12,069 nucleotides of DNA from Actinomycetota bacterium (lineage in GTDB: Bacteria > Actinomycetota > Actinomycetes > S36-B12 > UBA5976), in contig RGCY01000021.1 in the NCBI GenBank assembly GCA_009918865.1, positions 1 through 12,069 on the forward strand. Reading direction: 5' to 3'. The first letter of the stretch is position 1. Each line of letters begins with the position of its first letter. Positions 1 to 7,385 of this stretch are shown here, in pieces. Both the position numbers and the translations under genes were made by a program. The notes under the pieces were generated by a model. The model was not told the origin of the DNA. It was given only the letters and a program-made list of their open reading frames with translations, and did not search any database.

Positions 1-194
1 GCTTGTGCCCGGTTATCGACCATGGGGGCACCCTGCCTAAGGGGTCCGACATATTCAAGTCAAACCGGCATTTTGGGTGTCGCCACGCCTGACCAACACG
101 CCAAAAAACAGACATTTGTGATGAGTCGGGCAGTTCTGATGTGTCATCTGTGGATAAACATCAGGGGGTCCGAACACCACCCACTGGGGCGGCG
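1..194. other. Left-edge intergenic region, no supported gene
   Basis: This stretch lies beyond the 3' end of phoH. One plus-strand frame ends with TAA at 38-40 and could be the last codons of a gene entering from the left. One minus-strand ATG at 21-19 could be the first codons of a gene leaving to the left. Neither is long enough to judge. The region holds a 9-base direct repeat GGGGTCCGA (41-49 and 165-173), an imperfect hairpin (71-76 with 101-106, plus 78-80 with 96-98) without a U-tract on either strand, and one sequence identical to the DnaA-box consensus, TGTGGATAA (149-157). I see no tRNA or clear terminator. Confidence 0.5.
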
Positions 195-1516
195 TCAGGG
201 CTGGAGGTCGTCGAGCATGTCTGTCACAAGTGCCGCAATCTGCGAGCGCTCGGAGCGCACAAGTGTGATGTGCGCGAACAGTGGATGGCCCTTGAGTTTC
301 TCCACCACCGCCACCACTCCGTCGTGGCGACCAACTCGCAAGTTATCTCGCTGCGCAACATCATGAGTGAGAACCACGCGCGAATCCCGGCCAATACGTG
401 ACAACACCGTCAAGAGCACATTTCGCTCAAGCGACTGCGCCTCATCCACAATCACGAAAGCGTCGTGCAGTGAGCGACCCCGGATGTGAGTCAGCGGCAG
501 AACTTCAATCAGCCCGCGTGCCACCACTTCGTCAAGCACCTCTGGGCTCACGACTGCGCCGAGCGTGTCAAAGACTGCCTGCGCCCATGGATTCATTTTC
601 TCGGCTTCGGAACCAGGCAGGTAGCCAAGTTCCTGCCCCCCAACTGCGTAGAGCGGACGGAACACAATGACTTTGCGATGTTGTCGGCGTTCCATCACGG
701 CTTCCAAACCCGCGGCCAATGCCAGGGCACTTTTACCCGTGCCGGCTCACTGCGACCGTGCAACCCGAAAGCATCTCGGTCACCACGAACGAGCGACACT
801 GCACCGCCGCTGCGCACCCGACCGAGGGCCGCGCCCTTCGCGCTGCTGAGAATCAAACCGGTATTGCAGGGCAATTCGGCTGCTTCCGCGATGACTGCCG
901 ACTGTTCGGCGTAAAGACCATCAACGACGTCGGCCGAAACTGCGAGCTCAACCACACCCGTCCAACCGGTGGACTGCACAAACTCGGCGCGGTATTCATC
1001 GGCTTGTAGACCAGCGGAAGCCGCCTTGACACGCATCGGCAGGTCCTTTGACACGACAGTGACATCGCGACCTTCGGCCTTGTAATTGCAAGCCACCGCC
1101 AGGATTCGACTGTCGTTGTCGCCGAGCCGGAAACCGGCCGGTAGTGCATCCACACTGGAGTGATTCAGTTCAACGGTGAGTGTGCCGCCCTCTGCAGTGA
1201 TGGCCATGGGCAAGTCAAGACGACCATGGGCGATGCGCAAGTCATCAAGCATGCGCAAAGCCGCACGCGCGTAGTAACCAAGCTCGGGATCGTGTCGCTT
1301 TGACTCAAGTTCGGTAATCACCGTGACCGGCACAATCACATCGTGTTCCGCGAATCGCAGCATTGCCAAGGGATCACTGAGCAAAACACTGGTGTCAAGA
1401 ATGAATGCCCGTGCTGTATCCGACCGTTTTGACTCGGCTCGCTCGACGGCATCGGCTGGCAAACCGCCAGCGTTTTCAGACTTTTTTGTGGAGGTACGCC
1501 GCGCGGTTTGGGTCAC
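195..1516 (-). pseudogene. phoH: PIN-PhoH family ATPase/ribonuclease, broken at the ATP-binding site
   Basis: The family couples an N-terminal PIN RNase domain to a C-terminal PhoH ATPase domain (PhoH2 type, about 430 aa) and acts on RNA in the cytoplasm. The GTG start at 1516 has AGGAG at 1528-1524, seven bases away. The PIN domain spans about residues 37-170, with acidic residues D41, E69, D133, D135 and D158. The frame stays PhoH-like to LHGRS (about residue 256), then becomes nonsense for 17 codons and stops near 695. The other frame resumes with AGTGKSALAL at 746 and runs to TGA at 195-197, including Walker B (VIVDEAQ). From remembered homologues, about 24 residues should lie between GRS and GTGKS. 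Only 5 nt are present, so roughly 67 nt are missing, including the first glycine of Walker A. An in-frame TGA (749-747) sits at the junction, so frameshifting alone cannot restore it. It is either a real inactivating deletion or an assembly error. Confidence 0.88.
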
Positions 1517-1523
1517 GTGTGGA

Positions 1524-1528
1524 CTCCT
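1524..1528 (-). promoter_or_regulatory. Shine-Dalgarno site of phoH (decides GTG start)
   Basis: AGGAG is followed by seven bases and then GTG at 1516. The open frame continues upstream to an ATG at 1600, but that extra segment resembles no PhoH N-terminus. The ribosome site therefore fixes the start at 1516. Confidence 0.75.
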
Positions 1529-1689
1529 GCCTGTTGTGCCACCAGACAAGCGACGCAGACGCCACTGCCCGTAGTGGGCGACGCTACGACGACCAAACAA
1601 TCGGATGCGGCTGACGCGCCGAACACATCGTGGAGTGTCGCGAATGAAGCGAATTCAACAGTCGCAAACCGTGTCAAAACTTGGCAAAG

Positions 1690-1716
1690 TGAACGGACGC
1701 TGAACGAACGTGAATC
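1690..1716 (-). promoter_or_regulatory. PHO-box-like direct repeats upstream of phoH
   Basis: Reading the minus strand, three TTCA cores occur in phase: ATTCA at 1715-1711, GTTCA at 1705-1701 and GTTCA at 1694-1690. The spacings are 10 and 11 bases, one helical turn each, and a TTGACA lies 12 bases further on. Known family: PhoP of Streptomyces binds direct repeats of 11-nt units with a GTTCACC-like core, often next to or over the -35. Inference: a response-regulator site, possibly phosphate-responsive, controlling phoH. The cores are short, so chance remains possible. Confidence 0.35.
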
Positions 1717-1718
1717 GC

Positions 1719-2474
1719 TTAGGCTCCGAAGCGTCTGTGGCGACCTCCATAGGAGCGCACGGCGCGCAAGAAATCAATCTCGCGGAAGTCTGGCCAGTAC
1801 GCCTCACAAAACCAAAACTCTGAATACTGGCTTTGCCAGAGAAGGAACCCACCTAGTCGCTGTTCGCCACTCGTGCGGATGACCAAATCAGGATCTGGTT
1901 GACCTTTGGTGTAGAGGTGTTGTGCGATGTGTTCGATGTCAATGATGCGAGCAAGTTCGTCTAGAGATGTTCCTTGTTCTGCGTGCTCCTGGAGTAAGGA
2001 ACGCACTGCATCCACAACCTCTCGTCTGCCGCCGTAACCCACGCCGACGTTGACGAGCATTCCGTCTCGAGTGCCACAGTCATCCTTGATGCGCTGCAGG
2101 TTCTCGCGGATGTCGGTGGGCAAGCCATCCCAGTGACCCATGGGATGAATCCGCCATTTACCTGCGCTGGCTAAATCATTAACAGTGCCGTTGATGATGC
2201 GTAGTAGTTCATTCACTTCACCGGGCTCACGTGAGAGGTTGTCAGTGGAGAGCAACCACAGCGTCACTACCTCAACACCAAGATCATCACACCAGTCCAA
2301 GAATTCCCGCACCTTGTTTGCACCCGCTTGATGCCCCTGACGCGTGCTTGCGCGCTGAGTCGCAGCCCAGCGCCGATTTCCATCAAGAATGATGCCAACA
2401 TGCCGCGGCACCGGCAGGTGACTCACACGGCGGCGCAGATGACGACGGTAAATCCCGTAGAGCACGTTGCGCAT
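1719..2474 (-). CDS. uppS: Short-chain Z-isoprenyl diphosphate synthase (UppS family)
   Basis: This is a 251-aa cis-prenyltransferase that condenses isopentenyl diphosphate onto an allylic diphosphate to make polyprenyl-carrier precursors. The catalytic aspartate is D31 in LDGNRRW. LWLLSTDNL (72-80), VGYGGRREVVDAV (145-157) and DPDLVIRTSGEQR (194-206), followed by FLLWQSQYSEFWF, are all family signatures. The N-terminal YGIYRRHLRRRV segment and the overall match resemble the M. tuberculosis Z-FPP synthase Rv1086 more than the decaprenyl synthase Rv2361c, so a short product is likely but inferred. The ATG at 2474 follows a weak AGGG. It lies 21 bases after the exonuclease III stop, so it is probably cotranscribed with that gene. 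The full length is present and intact. Confidence 0.93.
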   Translation of the reverse strand: MRNVLYGIYRRHLRRRVSHLPVPRHVGIILDGNRRWAATQRASTRQGHQAGANKVREFLDWCDDLGVEVVTLWLLSTDNLSREPGEVNELLRIINGTVNDLASAGKWRIHPMGHWDGLPTDIRENLQRIKDDCGTRDGMLVNVGVGYGGRREVVDAVRSLLQEHAEQGTSLDELARIIDIEHIAQHLYTKGQPDPDLVIRTSGEQRLGGFLLWQSQYSEFWFCEAYWPDFREIDFLRAVRSYGGRHRRFGA

Positions 2475-2495
2475 ATGCCAACCCTAAACCGATTG

Positions 2496-3338
2496 CTACC
2501 CGCCGAATGTGCCAATCACGGGAGCGTGGTCACTCCAGCGCTCCGCGTACGTCGCGGCCTTGGCAACTGTGACACCCGTGGCAACACTGGCCAGAGATGC
2601 GGATGCCATCAGATAGTCAATCCGCCAACCGCCATCGGTGTCGAAACCACGACCGCGCCAAGACCACCAGGTGTAAGGCCCGGGTCCATCTCCGCCGAAA
2701 GCTCGACCAAGATCAACCCATGCTGTGGAGTTGAACCAGCGGTCAAGGTACTCGCGCTCACGGGGCAAAAACCCTGAGTTTTCGCGGTTTGCTCGCCAGT
2801 TCTTCAAGTCCACCTCTCGGTGTGCGATGTTGAAGTCACCTGCGATGAGCACATGGCCTTCTGACTTTGCAGCCGAGCGGCGTAGTGCGTCGAGGCGCTT
2901 GTTCATGGCATCAAGGAATAGCCACTTGTCATCTTGTCGAGTAGTGCCGACCTCACCTGCATGCACATAAGTGCTCACCACAGTGACCGCCCCCACCGGG
3001 GTCTCGAAATCGGCTTCCAGCCATCGACCACTGCGATCTAATGCTTCGTGGCGAACTGCGTTACGGCTTTTCAGGGGAGCATTCTTGGAAAGAATTGCAA
3101 CTCCAGCTCGTCCGAGTTGCGGTGCTGGGTCATGCACAACATTCCATGTCGCCAATGGACTATCTGCCAGCGTTGCATGCAATTGCTCATGAGTTGCGCG
3201 AACTTCCTGCAGGCAGATGACATCTGCACCACATGTGGCGAGCCAATCCAATCCCCCACGACGGTGTGCAGCCCGGATGCCGTTGACATTTGCTGTGGCC
3301 ACGGTGAATGTGCTGCGGGCACTGCTCTTGCTCGGCAT
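2496..3338 (-). CDS. xth: Exodeoxyribonuclease III (AP endonuclease, EEP family)
   Basis: This 280-aa protein cleaves DNA 5' of abasic sites and has 3' repair exonuclease activity in base-excision repair. Family motifs appear in order: ATANVNGIRAA (14-24), the metal-binding ICLQEVR with E45, GRAGVAILSK (77-86), STYVHAGE (122-129), IAGDFNIAH with D168 and N170, the WRID segment (238-241) and the terminal WSDHAP with D270 and H271. All expected catalytic residues are visible. The frame is open further upstream, but the ATG at 3338 comes one base after the TGA of the upstream hydrolase (3342-3340), and the family similarity begins just after it. There is no strong ribosome site, so translation is probably coupled to the hydrolase. 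Confidence 0.93.
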   Translation of the reverse strand: MPSKSSARSTFTVATANVNGIRAAHRRGGLDWLATCGADVICLQEVRATHEQLHATLADSPLATWNVVHDPAPQLGRAGVAILSKNAPLKSRNAVRHEALDRSGRWLEADFETPVGAVTVVSTYVHAGEVGTTRQDDKWLFLDAMNKRLDALRRSAAKSEGHVLIAGDFNIAHREVDLKNWRANRENSGFLPREREYLDRWFNSTAWVDLGRAFGGDGPGPYTWWSWRGRGFDTDGGWRIDYLMASASLASVATGVTVAKAATYAERWSDHAPVIGTFGG

Positions 3339-3339
3339 A

Positions 3340-4215
3340 TCAACGAGCCAAAACTTCAGAAAACCGCTGAACCACAGCACTGAAAGCGGATTCTGCAAGT
3401 GACAAGTGTCCTTCACCGTTCATGAGTTCCACGCGTGCATTCGAGACGTGAGAGGCCAACCACTGACCATGAGCAAACGGCACCATGAGGTCTGCACTGC
3501 CTTGCCAAATTTCCGCATTATGTGCATTTGCCACATCAAAGCCCCAGGGTGTGGTGAAAGCAATGTCATCATCAAACCAACCCCAGATTCCGTTAGCCAC
3601 GGAAAACCGCAATTGCTCAGCAAGTTCCTCACCTGCCTGCCCTGACAAGTGGACTCGATCCACGTCAGGCAGCAATGAACCCAGTGCGGCAACTAGGTCC
3701 GCACCTGTGACATCGCGCAGTCCTGCAGCGGCGGCGGTGAGGTACTCCTGGAGTTCGTTCGCCCCAGCCAAGGCCGCACCAAACTCATCAATGTTGTCTT
3801 GGCCCATGCCGTCGAGGAAGTCCAAACCTGCCGCGTCAAAAGGCGCGATGCCCGCCAAGCTGAGCGCAGCAACGCAACGCTCAGGCGCTAAAGCAGCCGT
3901 GGCAAGCGCATGCGGCCCACCTCCAGACCAACCTACGGTCACAAAGCGCTCATGCCCCAGCGCATCCGCCGCCGCACATACGAGCCGCACCACATCCGCA
4001 ACGCTGCGTCCAGGCTGCCGCGTGCTGGCGCCGTACCCAGGTCGCACGATCTCAACAACCTTAAATCCATGGCTTTGCGCTGCTGCGAGCAACGATGACG
4101 GAGTACGTCCGGCTGCTGGAGTGCCGTGGTGATACACAAGCAAATTGGGCTCATCACCAGACACGATGAGTTCGACAACCTGGCCGTCGGGCAGTGTCAA
4201 GGTTTGGGAATTCAC
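3340..4215 (-). CDS. Alpha/beta hydrolase
   Basis: A protein of about 291 aa with an alpha/beta-hydrolase fold. The oxyanion-hole motif YHHGTP is at 28-33, the nucleophile elbow GWSGGG has S96, the likely acid is D242 (GSADLMVP) and the catalytic histidine is H270 (GEGHLS). A helical lid lies at about 130-215. There is no signal peptide or membrane segment, so it is probably cytoplasmic. The substrate is unknown; proline iminopeptidase-like or lactonase-like members share this layout. The frame is open far upstream. I chose GTG at 4215 because TLTLPDG right after it is the usual family N-terminus. ATG at 4251 is the alternative. It has no Shine-Dalgarno site. It is first in the minus-strand cluster with exonuclease III and uppS. 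Confidence 0.85.
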   Translation of the reverse strand: MNSQTLTLPDGQVVELIVSGDEPNLLVYHHGTPAAGRTPSSLLAAAQSHGFKVVEIVRPGYGASTRQPGRSVADVVRLVCAAADALGHERFVTVGWSGGGPHALATAALAPERCVAALSLAGIAPFDAAGLDFLDGMGQDNIDEFGAALAGANELQEYLTAAAAGLRDVTGADLVAALGSLLPDVDRVHLSGQAGEELAEQLRFSVANGIWGWFDDDIAFTTPWGFDVANAHNAEIWQGSADLMVPFAHGQWLASHVSNARVELMNGEGHLSLAESAFSAVVQRFSEVLAR

Positions 4216-4222
4216 GAAGGCG

Positions 4223-4251
4223 AGTATGGCGCACGCATCTCGAACTGGCAT
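4223..4251 (-). promoter_or_regulatory. Possible leaderless promoter of the hydrolase gene
   Basis: On the minus strand, ATGCCA (4251-4246, 4 of 6 to TTGACA) is followed by 17 bases and CATACT (4228-4223, 4 of 6 to TATAAT), then seven bases to GTG at 4215. This would place transcription initiation at the start codon, a common arrangement in actinobacteria, and would explain the missing ribosome site. It uses the same bases as the alternative ATG, so only one reading can be right. Confidence 0.25.
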
Positions 4252-4374
4252 CAGGTGCGAAAGGCTCGCATCCTCAACACATGACGCGGCGGGCATGTTC
4301 GGAATCGAGATTCTGAGAGCAGCAGACCTTGGCAGGCCTATGCCTGGGGCAGTGATTCTCAACGCTACAGAGTA

Positions 4375-4397
4375 GGCAGGTCGGACGTTGTCCTGCC
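4375..4397. promoter_or_regulatory. Inverted repeat just upstream of amidase, possible operator
   Basis: GGCAGG (4375-4380) and CCTGCC (4392-4397) form a perfect 6-base inverted repeat with an 11-base spacer. The right arm ends 11 bases before the amidase ATG. A further GGCAGG lies at 4331-4336, within a region that also has CAGGC-CTAT-GCCTG (4333-4346). The position between two divergent genes suits a regulator site. No regulator gene is adjacent. Confidence 0.25.
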
Positions 4398-4408
4398 ACG
4401 ATGTCGCC

Positions 4409-5911
4409 ATGGCTGAAAACCACGCGGTTTCCACTGACCCACATACGCCCAGCGCACACATCGCCACACTCGATGCCACATCGGTGGCAACTGCGTTGAC
4501 TCAACGCGACACCACCAGTGTTGAAGTGGTGACAGCGTTGCTCGACCGCATCGCTGCAATTGACACAGCGGATACCGTCATCGGTCTGCGTTCGGTGCTT
4601 GCAGTTGATGCTGGGGCACTCGCAGTTGCTCACGAGCGAGATGCGCAGCGGGCAGAGGGCCACATTCATGGACCGCTGCATGGCGTGCCGGTGCTCATCA
4701 AGGACAACATTGAAGCCGTTGGCTTACCCGGAACTGCGGGTGCAACAAGTTTGGTGGGCCGCGCGGTCACCCAGGACTCCCCGATTGTCGAACGATTGCG
4801 CAACGCTGGTGCGATCATCCTTGGTGCGACGAACTTGTCTGAATGGGCAAATATCCGCAGCCCACACTCCTCAAGTGGCTGGTCAGCAGTTGGCGGACTC
4901 ACGGGTAACCCATGGGCGTTGGATCGAAGTGCCGGTGGATCGTCATCGGGTTCAGGTGCCGCAGTGGCCGCTGGACTCGCACCGTGTGCCGTGGGCACAG
5001 AAACCGATGGCTCGATTGTTTGCCCGAGTTCGTTGAACGGTCTCGTGGGAATCAAGCCCACTGTTGGCGCAGTGCCAACAAACGGCGTAGTGCCCATCAG
5101 CCACAGCCAAGATTCACCCGGACCTATGGCACGAACTGTTCGTGATGCCGCAATGATGCTTGAAGTACTCAGCGGCGTCAGCGGACTGAGCCACGCAGCT
5201 GGCGACACAACGTCGGAAATTCGCATCGGCGTGATGAAGAACTACCGCAGTGGGCACCCAGCCACAGATGAACTGTTTGACACCGTGGTGCAGGCACTTG
5301 CCGGGGCAGGAATTGTGGTGGGCGATAGCGCCGCAGTCGCACCCGATGCTGCAGTTGGCGGTGATGAACTCACAGTGCTGCTATGTGAATTGCGCGATGG
5401 TCTTAACGCTTATCTGCCAACCCGAACTGGTGATGGTCCGCGCAGCATTGCAGATGTGATTGCTCACGAACAGGCATATGCCGCAACCGAGTTGACGCAC
5501 TTTGGGCATGAATTCTTCATCCAATCAGCAGCGAGCGAAGGCTGCGCGAGTGATGACTACCGCAACGCTCGCCGCCGCAATCTCGATTGGGCAGTAACGC
5601 AATGCCTTGAGCCAGGCATCGACGGTTGGGATGTGCTGATTGCGCCGTCGTATGCGCCGGCCTGGAAAATTGATCTCGTCAACGGCGATCAGGGATTGGC
5701 ATCACCTGTGACGAGGCCGGCAGCGATTTCGGGGTGGCCGATTGCGTGTGTGCCGATGGGTCTCGTTGAAGGACTACCGGTTGGTCTGGCAGTCATTGCC
5801 CGGCCCAACGCAGAAGCCACGCTTGTGAGAGCTGCTGCTCAGATTGAACGTCGCATTGCGCTCCCAGACGCACAACGACGGCCATCCTTTCGCGCCGCCC
5901 AACGCGGGTAG
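4409..5911 (+). CDS. Amidase-signature hydrolase, peptide-amidase-like
   Basis: This 500-aa enzyme belongs to the amidase signature family, which hydrolyses carboxamides with a Ser-cisSer-Lys triad. The predicted triad is K98 (VLIKDN), S178 (GGSSSGSG) and nucleophile S202 (TETDGSIVCPSS). The spacing of 80 and 24 residues is near that of known family enzymes. The DGSIVCPSSLNGLVG and ISHSQDSPGPMARTV segments look more like C-terminal peptide amidases than GatA, and no gatB or gatC is nearby, so it is probably not the glutamyl-tRNA amidotransferase. No signal peptide is seen, so it is probably cytoplasmic. ATG 4409 is chosen over the in-frame TTG at 4388. There is no clear ribosome site, so it may be leaderless. 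It is convergent with the beta-propeller gene, and the substrate is unproven. Confidence 0.88.
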   Translation: MAENHAVSTDPHTPSAHIATLDATSVATALTQRDTTSVEVVTALLDRIAAIDTADTVIGLRSVLAVDAGALAVAHERDAQRAEGHIHGPLHGVPVLIKDNIEAVGLPGTAGATSLVGRAVTQDSPIVERLRNAGAIILGATNLSEWANIRSPHSSSGWSAVGGLTGNPWALDRSAGGSSSGSGAAVAAGLAPCAVGTETDGSIVCPSSLNGLVGIKPTVGAVPTNGVVPISHSQDSPGPMARTVRDAAMMLEVLSGVSGLSHAAGDTTSEIRIGVMKNYRSGHPATDELFDTVVQALAGAGIVVGDSAAVAPDAAVGGDELTVLLCELRDGLNAYLPTRTGDGPRSIADVIAHEQAYAATELTHFGHEFFIQSAASEGCASDDYRNARRRNLDWAVTQCLEPGIDGWDVLIAPSYAPAWKIDLVNGDQGLASPVTRPAAISGWPIACVPMGLVEGLPVGLAVIARPNAEATLVRAAAQIERRIALPDAQRRPSFRAAQRG

Positions 5912-5947
5912 AAGCTACGCCAGGCATTTCGGCATTCGCACTTTGAA

Positions 5948-7168
5948 CTACGCGCGATCAGCCATCACGTAAACAACGCCGCGGTAGCACGACACCCACA
6001 CCGAATCAGTTGTGGTGTCGTACGTGATTCCAATGGGATGCATCGCAGTCTTCACGGTTTGCAGAACCTTCAAATCCGAAGCGCGGACTTTGCTCATCGT
6101 CCCACTTGCGTAGTTCACAACATAGAGCGCAGTTCCATCCGGCGAAATCGCCAAACTGCGCGGCTGTTGGCCGGTGCTCACGCGCTTAATCACTTTCCGC
6201 GTTTTCGTATTAATAGCGATGACTCGTCCTGTGCCATTCACCGATGCATAGAGCCGTGACTCATCTGGTGAAAGAACCACATGCCGTGGCGCACTGCCAA
6301 CGCCGCGAATCCACGAAACATTCAGCGAGTTCAAATCAACCTTGGCGATGCCTGCCGAACCCATCACCGCCACATAAGCGGTTTGGGAGTCTTTCGTCAC
6401 TGCAATGCCGCGTGGATGTGGCCCAAGGCGCACTGTAGAAACTTCACGCATCGAGGCGATGTCCACAATGCTCAAGTCATAGGAACACCAGTTGGCAACC
6501 AACAACTTCTTTCCGTCTGGCGTCGTTGCAACGTACTTTGGTGTCTTGCCAACCTGCACTACGCCATCAATTTTCTTCGTCGCGAGGTTCACGCGGTAGA
6601 CATATGAACGACTCAGTGAGTTACGTCCCGGGCAGTTGTCTTTGCCCTCACGGCTAAACCCTTTGCCATACATTGCATAGTTCGAGACCCACGCATGTTT
6701 ACCGTCAGCGGAGATTGCTGTTTCAACAGGCGCGCCACGCACTTTGCCTGCAGGTGCGCTTCGCTGACCAAATGCCTGGAGGTCAACAGTGTCCGGAATC
6801 GTGGTGACCACCGTTCCCTTGGATGAGAACACAGTGATGGTGTGGCGATACATCATGTTCGCCGCAATGACCAGCCCGTTGCCTGTGGCAACGACTGACT
6901 TGGGCGAGAACGGTCCAACCAAGCGCTTGGTGACAGTGAGTCGCCGCTGCGAGCTTGGTACCGCTGGAATCGGTGTTGCAGAAATCGTTGCCGAAGCCGA
7001 TGGCGAGACTTTGCTGACAGGTTGCGCGACAATCTTTCGAGCATTGCTGCTGGGTTGGTCGGCTCTCGACGCCACGCTGCGAAGTTGAGATGCACCGACC
7101 ATCGCGCCCCCGGCAAGAACGACAATGGCACCGGCAGCAATCGCTGCTTGCCACGTTCGAATCTGCAC
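5948..7168 (-). CDS. Membrane-anchored YncE-type beta-propeller protein
   Basis: A 406-aa protein. Residues 7-28 are an N-terminal hydrophobic segment after a short positive start, so it is a signal anchor or signal peptide. A low-complexity Ser/Ala/Pro linker follows (about 35-75), then repeats of roughly 42 residues with the pattern VGxxPxxxAxSPDGxxLYVxNY (about 207-395). These make a YVTN/YncE-like propeller outside the membrane. Cysteines at 179, 228 and 394 are few and could form a disulfide. An N-terminal insertion (about 164-188, YGKGFSREGKDNCPGR) recurs, as far as I recall, in actinobacterial members. GTG at 7168 has a strong AAGGAG (7181-7176), seven bases away. The ligand and partner are unknown; propellers of this kind bind proteins, DNA or metals. 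It sits alone, convergent with the amidase and divergent from the MMPL gene. Confidence 0.85.
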   Translation of the reverse strand: MQIRTWQAAIAAGAIVVLAGGAMVGASQLRSVASRADQPSSNARKIVAQPVSKVSPSASATISATPIPAVPSSQRRLTVTKRLVGPFSPKSVVATGNGLVIAANMMYRHTITVFSSKGTVVTTIPDTVDLQAFGQRSAPAGKVRGAPVETAISADGKHAWVSNYAMYGKGFSREGKDNCPGRNSLSRSYVYRVNLATKKIDGVVQVGKTPKYVATTPDGKKLLVANWCSYDLSIVDIASMREVSTVRLGPHPRGIAVTKDSQTAYVAVMGSAGIAKVDLNSLNVSWIRGVGSAPRHVVLSPDESRLYASVNGTGRVIAINTKTRKVIKRVSTGQQPRSLAISPDGTALYVVNYASGTMSKVRASDLKVLQTVKTAMHPIGITYDTTTDSVWVSCYRGVVYVMADRA

Positions 7169-7175
7169 CGTTCAA

Positions 7176-7181
7176 CTCCTT
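7176..7181 (-). promoter_or_regulatory. Shine-Dalgarno site of the beta-propeller gene
   Basis: AAGGAG is followed by seven bases and then GTG at 7168. It is the strongest ribosome site in the window and supports a GTG start. Confidence 0.75.
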
Positions 7182-7253
7182 CGGGCGGGGGTCATTCGCC
7201 AATACTTCTTCGCAATGTGGACCTGATTTCAGCAAGCGCGGCCCGCAGGGCAA

Positions 7254-7306
7254 GGGTAACTGAGACGGCTAGGCTCGTCGGGTAACGCAACCCTGCTGCA
7301 GCGTCG
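7254..7306 (+). promoter_or_regulatory. Two tandem ECF-sigma-like promoter motifs upstream of MMPL gene
   Basis: GGGTAAC (7254-7260) is followed by 15 bases and CGTCG (7276-7280). Directly after, sharing the G, GGGTAAC (7280-7286) is followed by 15 bases and CGTCG (7302-7306). The two spacers match at only about 3 of 15 positions, while the motif ends are identical. Known: ECF sigma promoters typically have an AAC-containing -35 and a CGT-type -10 about 16-17 bases apart. Inference: tandem envelope-stress promoters for the MMPL-thioesterase pair, leaving a leader of about 70 bases. Confidence 0.35.
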
Positions 7307-7385
7307 ACCACATCTGGTGTGTGCCAAAACTCCGAATACCGGGTGCGACGAGCAGTGCTGATTGGTGAACTGAGCGGAGAGTCTG

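Larger units (their letters stand above)
1517..1718 (-). promoter_or_regulatory. phoH upstream region with possible promoter
   Basis: These 202 bases separate the uppS stop codon from the phoH start, a much larger gap than between the upstream genes, so phoH probably has its own promoter. A perfect TTGACA lies at 1677-1672 on the minus strand, but no convincing -10 hexamer follows at 16-19 bases. A small inverted repeat (CCACT 1562-1566 with AGTGG 1573-1577) falls in the presumed leader. The direct repeats upstream of TTGACA are listed separately. Confidence 0.4.

Noticed and set aside
71..106. Factor-independent terminator for phoH
   Set aside because: The stem is imperfect and no T-tract follows on either strand.
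1..366. Plus-strand frame open from the left edge to 366
   Set aside because: Its right half is antisense to the well-supported PhoH C-terminal domain, and its translation resembles nothing I know.
695..760. Programmed ribosomal frameshift in phoH
   Set aside because: About two dozen conserved residues are absent, not just shifted, and a TGA occupies the second frame at the junction, so a shift would not restore the P-loop.
3339..3416. Longer exonuclease III start at 3416
   Set aside because: It would overlap the hydrolase C-terminus, and the extra residues are not part of the family. ATG 3338 directly follows the hydrolase stop.
3485..4132. Long plus-strand open frame (215 aa) opposite the alpha/beta hydrolase
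   Set aside because: Its Ser/Ala/Pro-rich composition is typical of antisense frames, and the minus-strand frame has a full catalytic triad.
4409..5911. GatA subunit of Glu-tRNA amidotransferase
   Set aside because: No gatB or gatC is nearby, and the motifs around the nucleophile are closer to peptide amidases.
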